Source of the DNA: Caldilineaceae bacterium bin34
GTDB lineage: Bacteria > Chloroflexota > Anaerolineae > Caldilineales > Caldilineaceae
NCBI GenBank assembly: GCA_002238555.1
Contig: MPMO01000021.1
Location: 1 to 64,000 of the forward strand
Reading direction: 5' to 3'
DNA length: 64,000 nucleotides
This document shows positions 17,223-25,185 of the stretch, one piece after another. Below the pieces are notes generated by a model. That model saw only the letters and a program-made list of their open reading frames with translations, did no database searches and had not been told where the DNA came from. Every line of letters starts with the position of its first letter. Positions within the stretch are counted from its first letter, which is position 1. The position numbers and the translations under genes were made by a program.

Positions 17223-18056
17223 TCACCGTCCGGCCAGGCCGGTCAGCTGAATGCCTTGGACAAAGCGCTTCTGGGCTGCGAAGAACAGCACCAGGACGGG
17301 CACGATGGTCATGACCGAGGCCGCCATGACCAGGTGCCAGAAGTTGCCGAAGCGGCCCTGGAACCAAAGCAGGCCCAGCTGCAGGGTGAACATTTCGTTG
17401 GCCGAGATGTACAGCAGGGGTCCGAGGAAGTCATTGTAGTGCTGCAGGAAGGCGAAGATCGCGATTGTGGCAATCGCCGGACTGCACAGGGGCGTGATGA
17501 TCTGCCAGAGAATGCGGAAGTTGGCGGCCCCGTCCATGCGGGCCGCCTCGTCCAGTTCCCGCGGCAGCGTCATCATGTACTGCCGCATCAGGAAGATGTA
17601 GAAGGCGTACCCGAACCAGGCGGGAATCCACAGGGGATAGAACGTGCCCACCAGCTGCGCGTAGCGGAAGATGATGTACAGCGGAATGATGGTGACCACA
17701 CCCGGCAGCATGAGGGTGGCAATCAGCATCCCGAACACGGCGTTGCGTCCCGGCCAGTTGATGCGCGACAGGCCGAACCCGACCAGCAGCGAACTCAGAA
17801 CGCAGCCCGCGGCGCCCATCAGGGTTACATAAAAGGTGTTGACGAAGAACCGCGAGAAGAGGGGCAGCTTCTCGAACACCTGTGGATAGTTGTACCAGCG
17901 CGGGTTCTCCGGAATCCACCGGATTGGGGTCTCGAAGACCAGTCCCGGCGGCTTGAGGGCCGTCGAGAACATCCAGACCAGCGGCAGCAGGAAGGAGATG
18001 CCCAGCACCCAGCAGATGATGTGCCAGGGCAGGTTGGCGAAACGGGCGGTGCGCAT
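17223..18056 (-). CDS. Sugar ABC transporter permease, MalG-like (CUT1)
   Basis: This is a 277-residue inner-membrane permease with six predicted helices; the first lies at residues ~12-32. The EAA loop that contacts the ATPase is near residues 165-185, with the stretch ELDEAARMDGAANFRILWQI. It is the last of the three transporter genes and sits eight bases downstream of its partner permease. Together with the binding protein it should import an oligosaccharide or glycerophosphodiester-type solute. No ATPase gene is nearby. Confidence 0.9.
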   Translation of the reverse strand: MRTARFANLPWHIICWVLGISFLLPLVWMFSTALKPPGLVFETPIRWIPENPRWYNYPQVFEKLPLFSRFFVNTFYVTLMGAAGCVLSSLLVGFGLSRINWPGRNAVFGMLIATLMLPGVVTIIPLYIIFRYAQLVGTFYPLWIPAWFGYAFYIFLMRQYMMTLPRELDEAARMDGAANFRILWQIITPLCSPAIATIAIFAFLQHYNDFLGPLLYISANEMFTLQLGLLWFQGRFGNFWHLVMAASVMTIVPVLVLFFAAQKRFVQGIQLTGLAGR

Positions 18057-18063
18057 GGCCGTG

Positions 18064-18960
18064 TCAGTTGCTCGATTCGCTTTCGTAGTAGACCCAGGTG
18101 CGGGCGAAGCGGAACTGGATCACGGTAAAGAGCATGATGATGATGAACAGGACCCAGGCCAGGGTGGCCGCATAGCCCATGTCGAACCACTCGAACGCGT
18201 TACGATAGATGTGCAGCACCATGAACAGGGTGGAGTCCTGGGGGCCGCCCCTGGTCATGATGAAGGCGTTGGTGAAGACCTGGAAGCTTCCGATGACGCC
18301 GATCACCAGGTTGAAGAAGAAGATCGGCGAAATGGCCGGGATGGTCACGTGCAGGAAGCTTTGCCAGGTGTTGGCGCCGTCGATCTGGGCCGCGTCCTTC
18401 AGTTCCGGGGACACGCTTTGCAGGCCGGCCAGGAAGATGATCATCTGCGGCCCGACCAGCCACAGACTCATCAGGACGAAGGCCGGGCGCGTAAAGGCGG
18501 GGTCGAAGAGCCACTTGATGGGCTCCACCCCGAACCAGCCCAGGATTTGATTGAGAATGCCCCACTCCGGGTTGAGGATCTGGATCCAGACCACGGCGAA
18601 GGCCACCGCCGGCGTGATGGAGGGGATGTAGAAGATGGTGCGGTAGACGCCCAGACCCTTCATGGGCTGGTTCAGCAGCAGGGCCAGGCCAAAGGCGGCC
18701 AGGAGCTGCAGGGGCACGCTGAAGAAGGTGAAGTAGAACGTGTTGTAGAGCGACTTGTAGAACAGGGGATCGCGCCCGTCCACCAGCTTGGCCAGGTTCT
18801 TCATGCCGACGTAGTCGGGCCGGGTAATCAGGTTCCAGTCCAGCACGACCAAGACAAGGGAATAGAGCATCGGCCCCACCCACAGGAGCAGGGCGCCCAG
18901 TACGAACGGCAGCGTGAACAGGATGCCGTCGCGTAAATCGCGGCGTTGGGAGGCCGTCAT
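18064..18960 (-). CDS. Sugar ABC transporter permease, MalF-like (CUT1)
   Basis: This is a 298-residue permease with six predicted membrane helices beginning at about residue 15 (ILFTLPFVLGALLLW). The EAA loop reads SPELKDAAQIDGANTWQSFLHV near residue 200. It pairs with the MalG-like permease just downstream to form the translocation channel. The gap to the upstream binding-protein gene holds two strong hairpins. Confidence 0.9.
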   Translation of the reverse strand: MTASQRRDLRDGILFTLPFVLGALLLWVGPMLYSLVLVVLDWNLITRPDYVGMKNLAKLVDGRDPLFYKSLYNTFYFTFFSVPLQLLAAFGLALLLNQPMKGLGVYRTIFYIPSITPAVAFAVVWIQILNPEWGILNQILGWFGVEPIKWLFDPAFTRPAFVLMSLWLVGPQMIIFLAGLQSVSPELKDAAQIDGANTWQSFLHVTIPAISPIFFFNLVIGVIGSFQVFTNAFIMTRGGPQDSTLFMVLHIYRNAFEWFDMGYAATLAWVLFIIIMLFTVIQFRFARTWVYYESESSN

Positions 18961-19033
18961 GGCGCGGAGGCAATCACAGGCGGGCGGATTGGGTCCGGTC
19001 GATGGTATCCGACTACAGGATGTCCGGATACTG

Positions 19034-19089
19034 CGGTCCCGAGCAAGGATCGGGACCGGTCGGGCTGTGCACCCGCGGGTGCACAGCCC
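19034..19089 (-). terminator. Two hairpins between binding-protein and permease genes
   Basis: A perfect 28-bp palindrome (14-bp arms, GGGCTGTGCACCCG at 19062-19075) lies 15 bp after the binding-protein stop. A second hairpin follows, CGGTCCCGA (19034-19042) with TCGGGACCG (19050-19058). No T-run follows either. They may partially end or protect the upstream mRNA so that more binding protein than permease is made. Confidence 0.65.
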
Positions 19090-19104
19090 TGAAGTTTGTG
19101 TTGC

Positions 19105-20487
19105 TTAGGCGCGTTCGGCGTGGTACCGATCGAGGGCCCCCTGAATTTCCTCCTGGGCCGTCTTCACGGCCGTGTCCGCAGTTTCCTGCAAACCAAGGAG
19201 CTTGTCCCACAGCGATGTGATGGCTGCGCCGCCGTAGGCGTGCAGTTCGGCGCCTTCGCCGAAGACCACCGGTGTGGCCCCTTCCGCCATGGAGTTCGCA
19301 AAGGCGGCGGTGTTCTCGAAGTTGTACTTCTCGCTGGCAATCGGGGCCCACAGGTTCTCAATGTTGCGCGGCGTGCCGCACAGGCGGCCACCGTTGGCAA
19401 TGATGGCCTGCCCTTCATCGCTCAGGATGAAGTCGACCACGCGCCAGGACTCGTCCTTGTGTTCGGACGGGGTCGTGATGCAGTGGCCGTGCACATGGCC
19501 GAAGGTGTAGTTGGTGGCGTCCACCCCGACCGGAGCCAGTGCCACGTCGAAGTTGATGCCTTCCTCGGTCGTGGCCAGCTCGCCGTACAGGCGCGGCATG
19601 AACCAGGGACCCTCCAGCACCATGGCCACGCGTCCGGTGTCCACGCCGACGCCGCCGCCCGCGATCACGTCCGGTCCCGGGGACCAGCCGTTGGCGATGG
19701 TGTCGTAGACCACGAACTGCAGGCCTGAAATCACGTCCTCGTGGTCCCAGCGGGCCTCGGTGGGCTCGACAATCGTGTCCCACTCCACATGGCCGTTGCG
19801 ACGCATGAAGTTGGCGCAGCGGCCGTACCCGCCGTTCCAGCCGGCCGCCTGGGCCCAGCCGTAGGTCTTGGAACCCTCCTCTTCGTATGACAGCGTCTCG
19901 ATGGTGGACTTGAAGTCATCCCAGGTCCAGCCGGCCGCCGGGTAGGCCACGCCCTTGGCGTCGAAGATGTCCTTGTTGTAGTAGATGACCAGCGGACCCG
20001 TGTCGGTCGGGGTCATGTAGGTGGACCCGTCCCATTGGGTCATGCTGTCGTAGTTCTCGTTGTGCGGGAACTTGTCGCCGGAATCCGTGGCGGCAATGAA
20101 GTCGTCCAGGGGCGCCAGGACGCCGTTTTCGGCGTAGGACTGGAACTGCCAGCCCTGGTAGTAGAGGATGTCCGCAGAGGTGTTGCCGGCAAAGTTGGCC
20201 TGGATTTTCTGGTAGTAGCCGCCGGGATACTGCTCCACGGTGACATTGAGGTCGTCGTTGGCCGCCATGAAGGCGTTGACCATATTGTCGTAGACCACGG
20301 CATCCTGCACATCGGCCCAGGCGGACAGACGCAGGTCCACCACTTCGGCGGAGGGTGCGGCCCCGTCGCCGGTCGCCGCCGGTGCGCCCGGTGCGGCACA
20401 GGCCGCGGCCAAGCCCAGGCCGCCGGCCACCGCCGTCAGGCGCAGAAAGCTGCGCCGGCTCAATCGATTCTGGATTCGTTCGGACAT
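19105..20487 (-). CDS. Sugar ABC transporter substrate-binding lipoprotein
   Basis: This 460-residue extracellular binding protein of the family 1 (sugar) type delivers solute to the two permeases downstream. The N-terminus, MSERIQNRLSRRSFLRLTAV, has a Tat twin-arginine motif (SRRSFLR). A hydrophobic stretch and lipobox LAAAC follow, so it should be a membrane-anchored lipoprotein. An Ala/Gly/Pro-rich linker precedes the mature domain. The ATG at 20487 follows AAGGAG at a rather long spacing. The ligand is not predictable from sequence. Confidence 0.9.
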   Translation of the reverse strand: MSERIQNRLSRRSFLRLTAVAGGLGLAAACAAPGAPAATGDGAAPSAEVVDLRLSAWADVQDAVVYDNMVNAFMAANDDLNVTVEQYPGGYYQKIQANFAGNTSADILYYQGWQFQSYAENGVLAPLDDFIAATDSGDKFPHNENYDSMTQWDGSTYMTPTDTGPLVIYYNKDIFDAKGVAYPAAGWTWDDFKSTIETLSYEEEGSKTYGWAQAAGWNGGYGRCANFMRRNGHVEWDTIVEPTEARWDHEDVISGLQFVVYDTIANGWSPGPDVIAGGGVGVDTGRVAMVLEGPWFMPRLYGELATTEEGINFDVALAPVGVDATNYTFGHVHGHCITTPSEHKDESWRVVDFILSDEGQAIIANGGRLCGTPRNIENLWAPIASEKYNFENTAAFANSMAEGATPVVFGEGAELHAYGGAAITSLWDKLLGLQETADTAVKTAQEEIQGALDRYHAERA

Positions 20488-20600
20488 AGCGTCGCTCTGC
20501 TCCTTGGCTGACAACACTTAACAAAAAGAGGAAATCCGCTCGCGGCCAAGCATCCTGTCTCGGCCGTGCGGCCAAGCCACAGGTGCCCCGCAGGAGGGAA

Positions 20601-20673
20601 TACCCTCGACAGGACTCGAACCTGTGCTCCCGGCTCCGGAGGCCGGTGCTCTATCCAACTGAGCTACGAGGGC
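20601..20673 (-). tRNA. tRNA-Arg (anticodon CCG)
   Basis: Read on the minus strand, a full cloverleaf is present. The acceptor GCCCTCG pairs with CGAGGG plus a final G-U. The D arm has the usual AGCTCAGTTGGATAGAGC. The anticodon stem CCGGC/GCCGG holds the loop CTCCGGA, giving anticodon CCG for codon CGG. The T arm has the GGTTCGAGTCC core. CCA is not encoded. Confidence 0.95.
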
Positions 20674-20753
20674 TGGAAAGCGGGATTATACCAATGGATC
20701 CCGGCTGAAACCCGGGACCGTGCAACTGGCGCGGCGCGAACCTGCGAGCGGCA

Positions 20754-21026
20754 TCAACCGGGGTTGCCGCCGCTGATGGCCGGAACGAAGTGAATTTCGC
20801 TGTCCGACGAGACCTCACTGCCCAGTTTTTTAGTCTTGATGATCCCGTCCACGGCGATGGCAATGCCCGGCCGCACGCGGTCCCCGTCGAACAGACGGGC
20901 GCGAATGCCGGGACACTCCGCCTCGAGGTTGTCGAGGACTTCGCGGATCGTTGTGCCGGGAACGTCCAGATTCTCCCGGCCCCCGCTCAGGGAGCGCATC
21001 AGGGGCGGAATCCAGACGCTGGGCAT
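20754..21026 (-). CDS. MoaD/ThiS-family ubiquitin-like sulphur carrier
   Basis: This 90-residue beta-grasp protein resembles MoaD, the sulphur carrier of molybdopterin synthase. The family's functional C-terminus is a free Gly-Gly that becomes a thiocarboxylate. Here the sequence is AISGGNPG, so three residues follow the diglycine and processing would be needed before activation. It is the last gene on the strand of the molybdenum hydroxylase trio, 63 bp after the large subunit. A role in cofactor or sulphur supply to that enzyme is a reasonable inference. The start could also be at an internal Met. Confidence 0.78.
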   Translation of the reverse strand: MPSVWIPPLMRSLSGGRENLDVPGTTIREVLDNLEAECPGIRARLFDGDRVRPGIAIAVDGIIKTKKLGSEVSSDSEIHFVPAISGGNPG

Positions 21027-21089
21027 GGGTGGTGTCCCCGGTGCCGGACCGGCGCCTAAGCAAGGGCCGGTCCGGTGAGGAAGATGGGT

Positions 21090-23345
21090 TCAGGCGCCGC
21101 CGTTCTGGAGTTCCAGGACCTTGCCCGGCGACATCGGCAGTTCGGCGGGCCGGATGCCGAGGGCATCGTGCAGGGCCGCGGCCAACGCGCCGGCCGGCGG
21201 GACAATCGGGGTCTCGCCGCAGCCGCGCACGCCGTAGGGGTGGTCCGGCCAGGGGACCTCCACCAGCACCGTTTCAATCATCGGCAGGTCGAGTGCCGTG
21301 GGCATGCGGTAGTCCAGCAGGCTGGCGTTGAGCAGCTGTCCGTCCTCGGAGTAGATGTACTCCTCGTTGAGCGCCCAGCCGATGCCCTGGGCGACGCCGC
21401 CCTGGATCTGGCCCTCGACGTAGCTGGGATGGATGGCCTTGCCCACGTTCTGCAGGGCCGTGTAGCGCAGGATGTCCACCTTGCCCGTATCGGGGTCCAC
21501 CTCGATGTCCACGATGTGGACGCCGAAGGCGGCGCCCCACTCGGGCGGGGCCACGGATGCCGTGCCGACAATCGGTTCGCCGGCGGCATCGGCCTTTTGG
21601 GCCACTTCGTTGAAGGGCATCGACGTGCCGTTGTGGGAGAAGACGCCGTCGCGGTAGGACACTTCGGAGGCGTCCACTTCCATCAGGTCCGCGGCGCGGC
21701 GCGTCATTTCCTCCTTGAGCACCACGCCCAGTTCGTGGACGGCCATGCCGGTGACGGCGGTGGTGCGGCTGCCGCCGGTCAGGTCGGTGTAGCCCACCGC
21801 GCCGGTGTCGGCCACGCGGGTGTTGATCTGCTCGTACGGGATCTCCAGGGTTTCGGCCAGTTGCATGGCGATGGAGGCGCGCGTGCCGCCGATGTCGGTC
21901 GAGCCTTCCATCAGGTTGATGGAGCCATCGCCATTGACGTGGGCCGAGGCGCTGGACTTGCCGCCCCAGTTCATCCAGTATCCGGCCGCCACGCCCCGGC
22001 CCCGGTTGGCGCCTTCCAGCGGCGTGGCGAAGTGTGGATGGTCGATGGCCATCTCCAGGGTTTCCTTCAGGCCCACGCGTCCGTGGGGCAGGCCGTTGAC
22101 CTGTCGGTCGCCCTCCTCCACCGCGTTGAGCAGGCGGAATTCCAGCGGACACATGCCGACGGCCCGCGCCAGTTCGTCCACGACGGACTCGGAGGCGAAG
22201 GCCGCATTGGTGCCGCCGGGCGCCCGGTAGGGGGAGGCCTTGGGCTTGTTGACGAGCACGTCGTAGCCGTCCAGCGTGACGTGGGGAATCTTGTAGGGAG
22301 CCAGGATCACGAGCGAACCGGACGGGACCGGGGACCCCGGATAGCCACCCGCCTCGTAGGCCATGGAAACCTCGCCCGCGGTGATGCGCCCGTCCTTGGT
22401 GGCGCCCATCTTGACTTTGATGTGGGAGCCGGATGTCGGGCCCGTGGCCTTGATGACGTCGGTGCGCGACATGCAGACCTTGACCGGCTTGTTGCCGGCC
22501 TCGCGGGACAGGATGGCGGCCACCGGCTCGACATAGACCGGGATCTTGCCACCGAAGCCGCCGCCGATCTCGGTCGGCACGACCGTGATTTCCGCGACCG
22601 GCTTTTCCAGGATGCTGGCCAGCTGGCCGCGGGCCGCGAACGCGCCCTGGGTGCTGGTCCAAACCGTCAGTTGCCCGTCCGCGTTCCACTGGGCCGTGGA
22701 CGCGTGGGGTTCGATGTAGCCCTGGTGCACGGTGGCGGTGTCGAATTCCCGCTCAATGACCACATCCGCTTCCGCGAAGCCCTGTTCGATGTCTCCCAGC
22801 TGGTGCCGGAAGTGGGCGGCGACGTTGGTTTCGGCATCGGCCTGTTCGCCCAGGCCGTCGGTGCGCAGTTCGGGGTGCAGGATGGGCGCGCCGTCGGCCA
22901 TGGCCTCCTGCACGGTGCGGACGGCCGGCAGGACCTCGTAGTCCACTTCAATCAGGGCGACCGCGTCCTCCGCGGTGCCCAGGTCCACGGCGGCCACCGC
23001 CGCCACGGCGTGGCCGTCGTAGAGCGCCTTGTCGCCGGCCAGCACGTTGTTGGAGGCGTAGCGCATGTTGGCGCTGCCGCCTTCGCCCAGTTCCTCGATC
23101 ACGTCGCCCAGCTGCGGCAGGTCGGCGCCGGTCACCACCGCGCGCACGCCCGGCAGGGCCTCGGCCTTGGAGGTGTCGATGCTCCGGATGCGCGCGTGGC
23201 CGTGCGGACTGCGCAGCACCACGCCGTAGAGCATGCCCGACATCTGCGTGTCGTTGCCGTAGACCGCCCGGCCCGTGACCTTGTCCACGCCGTCGGGGCG
23301 CAGCGGACGCGATCCGATTACCTTGAATTGCCCATCACTGGCCAT
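21090..23345 (-). CDS. Xanthine dehydrogenase-family molybdopterin-binding subunit
   Basis: This is the 751-residue catalytic large subunit of a second molybdenum hydroxylase. It has the aldehyde-oxidase/xanthine-dehydrogenase hammerhead domain (~residues 1-130), then the molybdopterin domain with GGGFGGK near residue 240. The active-site loop PYRAPGG differs from the AYRGAGR of the first enzyme, and the catalytic glutamate is in GVRGCGETP near the C-terminus. The loop is nearer to general XDH-type enzymes than to CO dehydrogenase, so the substrate is unknown. The ATG at 23345 follows AGGAG; an in-frame extension upstream is not supported. Confidence 0.9.
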   Translation of the reverse strand: MASDGQFKVIGSRPLRPDGVDKVTGRAVYGNDTQMSGMLYGVVLRSPHGHARIRSIDTSKAEALPGVRAVVTGADLPQLGDVIEELGEGGSANMRYASNNVLAGDKALYDGHAVAAVAAVDLGTAEDAVALIEVDYEVLPAVRTVQEAMADGAPILHPELRTDGLGEQADAETNVAAHFRHQLGDIEQGFAEADVVIEREFDTATVHQGYIEPHASTAQWNADGQLTVWTSTQGAFAARGQLASILEKPVAEITVVPTEIGGGFGGKIPVYVEPVAAILSREAGNKPVKVCMSRTDVIKATGPTSGSHIKVKMGATKDGRITAGEVSMAYEAGGYPGSPVPSGSLVILAPYKIPHVTLDGYDVLVNKPKASPYRAPGGTNAAFASESVVDELARAVGMCPLEFRLLNAVEEGDRQVNGLPHGRVGLKETLEMAIDHPHFATPLEGANRGRGVAAGYWMNWGGKSSASAHVNGDGSINLMEGSTDIGGTRASIAMQLAETLEIPYEQINTRVADTGAVGYTDLTGGSRTTAVTGMAVHELGVVLKEEMTRRAADLMEVDASEVSYRDGVFSHNGTSMPFNEVAQKADAAGEPIVGTASVAPPEWGAAFGVHIVDIEVDPDTGKVDILRYTALQNVGKAIHPSYVEGQIQGGVAQGIGWALNEEYIYSEDGQLLNASLLDYRMPTALDLPMIETVLVEVPWPDHPYGVRGCGETPIVPPAGALAAALHDALGIRPAELPMSPGKVLELQNGGA

Positions 23346-23362
23346 GGTGTTAGCTCCTGGTT

Positions 23363-23848
23363 TTAGGCGGAGAGGACGTCTGCGGAGTCCTGAACCGCCC
23401 GGACGATCTTGTCGTAGCCGGTGCAGCGGCAGAGGTTGCCGGCCAGCCACAGGCGGATTTCGTGTTCGGACGGGTTCGGGTTTTCATCCAACAGGGCCTT
23501 CGAGGAGACGATGAAGCCCGGTGTGCAAATGCCGCACTGGAGGGCGGCGTGTTCGAGATACTTTTCCTGGATGGGGTGCAGGCCTTCGCCGGGCCAGGTA
23601 TCCGCCACGCCCTCGATGGTCAGGACATCGCGTCCCTCGATTTCCACGGCCAGCACCAGGCAGGAATTGACGAGCACGCCGTCCAGGATGATGTTGCAGG
23701 CGCCGCAGTTGCCGTTGCCGCAGCCTTCCTTGGCACCGGTCAGCTCGAGCGTGTCCCGCAGGACTTCCAGAACGGTCTGCCGGGGTTCGCACAGGAACGC
23801 CTTCGGCTCCCCGTTGATGGTGGTGTTGACGACGGTTTTCTTGCTCAC
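23363..23848 (-). CDS. Xanthine dehydrogenase-family [2Fe-2S] subunit
   Basis: This 161-residue iron-sulphur subunit has the plant-type cluster motif GCGNGNCGACNIILDG and the helical-domain motifs CGICTPG and CRCTGY for the second cluster. It relays electrons between the molybdenum and FAD subunits encoded on either side. The order here is M-S-L, as in the classical cox operon. Confidence 0.92.
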   Translation of the reverse strand: MSKKTVVNTTINGEPKAFLCEPRQTVLEVLRDTLELTGAKEGCGNGNCGACNIILDGVLVNSCLVLAVEIEGRDVLTIEGVADTWPGEGLHPIQEKYLEHAALQCGICTPGFIVSSKALLDENPNPSEHEIRLWLAGNLCRCTGYDKIVRAVQDSADVLSA

Positions 23849-23912
23849 TTAGTGGGTTCTCCTCCGGGGCCCGGACACGGGCAGGTTGGACTAAGGCGAT
23901 GGTTCTTGGGGA

Positions 23913-24776
23913 TTAGCTGCGGGCTCGGTCGACGGCAATCTGCAGGGCGCGTCGGGTGAGCACGTTGGACAGGTGCTTGCGCTGGGCGACGGTGCCCCGC
24001 ATGTCGCTGATGGGCTTGGCGGCCTGTTCAGCAAGGCGGCCGACCTCGGTGATGAGGGCTTCCGACAGTGCCTGGCCGGCCATGGCGTCGCTGCACTCCT
24101 GTACAAACAGGGGTATCGGAGCCACGGCGCCCAGGGAGACGCGTCCCTCGACGACCGTGTCGCCGTCCAGGACCACCGACACGCCGGCTCCGACCACGGC
24201 GATGTCCATTTCGTTGCGCGGAATGAACCGCAGGTAGCCGGCTCCGAAACCGGCCGGCGGCGTCGGCAACGACATGCTGACCAGCAGCTCGCCGATTTCC
24301 AGGACGTTGCTGCCCGGACCGGTGCAGAAGTCTTCGATCGGAACCGAACGGCTGCCGTCGGGGCCGAAGATGTTGGCGACGGCCTTGTGGGCAATCAGGT
24401 TGGGGATCGAATCGGCGGCCGGGGAGGCGTTGCAGAGGTTGCCGCCGAAGGTGGCCCGCCCCTGGATCTGGGTCCCGCCAATCAGCGAGGAGGAGTCGTG
24501 CAGGGCCGGGTAGTTGTTCCGTACCATCTCGCTGGCGTTCAGGATATGGCAGGGCACGGCCGCGCCGATGGTGAGGCCGGAGTCGTCCAGGTCGAGGACG
24601 TTGAGTTCGTCAATCTTCTTGATGTCGACGATGACGGAAGGATCCCCCTTCCCGTCCTTCATGGCGGCCAGCAAATCGGTGCCGCCGCTCAGGATCGAGG
24701 CATTGCCGTTCTGCGAGGCAAGCACGGCGACGGCCTCGTTGAGACTGGTCGGCGCAGCGTAGTCGAAAGCGTGCAA
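23913..24776 (-). CDS. Xanthine dehydrogenase-family FAD-binding subunit
   Basis: This 287-residue flavoprotein subunit shows the FAD loops ILSGGTDLLAAMK near residue 30 and TFGGNLCNASPAADSIP near residue 110, then the C-terminal CO_deh_flav_C domain. It is first in the second hydroxylase operon. It is only distantly similar to the CoxM-like protein of the first operon, so the two enzymes are not a recent duplication. Confidence 0.9.
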   Translation of the reverse strand: MHAFDYAAPTSLNEAVAVLASQNGNASILSGGTDLLAAMKDGKGDPSVIVDIKKIDELNVLDLDDSGLTIGAAVPCHILNASEMVRNNYPALHDSSSLIGGTQIQGRATFGGNLCNASPAADSIPNLIAHKAVANIFGPDGSRSVPIEDFCTGPGSNVLEIGELLVSMSLPTPPAGFGAGYLRFIPRNEMDIAVVGAGVSVVLDGDTVVEGRVSLGAVAPIPLFVQECSDAMAGQALSEALITEVGRLAEQAAKPISDMRGTVAQRKHLSNVLTRRALQIAVDRARS

Positions 24777-25185
24777 CTCAACACCTCCCGGGTGTCCGGA
24801 TCATGTGATTTTGATGTGCGTTTGAAGCCAAGTGAATTCGGCTGGAAATGTTAGCACAGTAAATCGGGCGGCCTGCCGTATGACAAGGGCGAGATCAGGG
24901 CAAGCGCATTCAACGCCACGGGCGCACAGGATCGTTGTGCTGGACGCCTGCAACTCGTCGCGGCACAGAGAAAACACGCCGGCCGGAGCATCGGGTGGTG
25001 TGCGAACGGGCCGAACCCCAAAGCCTGCTCACGGGTCCGTCGAAACAGAATGCGATTGCCTTGAGGTCGGGGTCCTGTTCCACGGTTGCCGGCAACCGCG
25101 TCGGGATGCGGTTGTCCGCAAGCAGGGGGGCAGCCATCTGTGCATCTCCGTTTGCTGCTGTCATGTGAAGGGACGCGAACCGATT
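24777..25185. other. Intergenic region, promoter side of the second hydroxylase operon
   Basis: About 410 bp lie between the FAD-subunit start and the end of the RCC1-repeat gene. Both neighbours are on the minus strand. It must hold the operon promoter. I see no clear -35/-10 pair and no convincing gene. Confidence 0.4.

Noticed and set aside
20685-20700. ATACCAAT after the tRNA as an IS630 terminus
   Set aside because: Only eight bases match and no second end or transposase is nearby.
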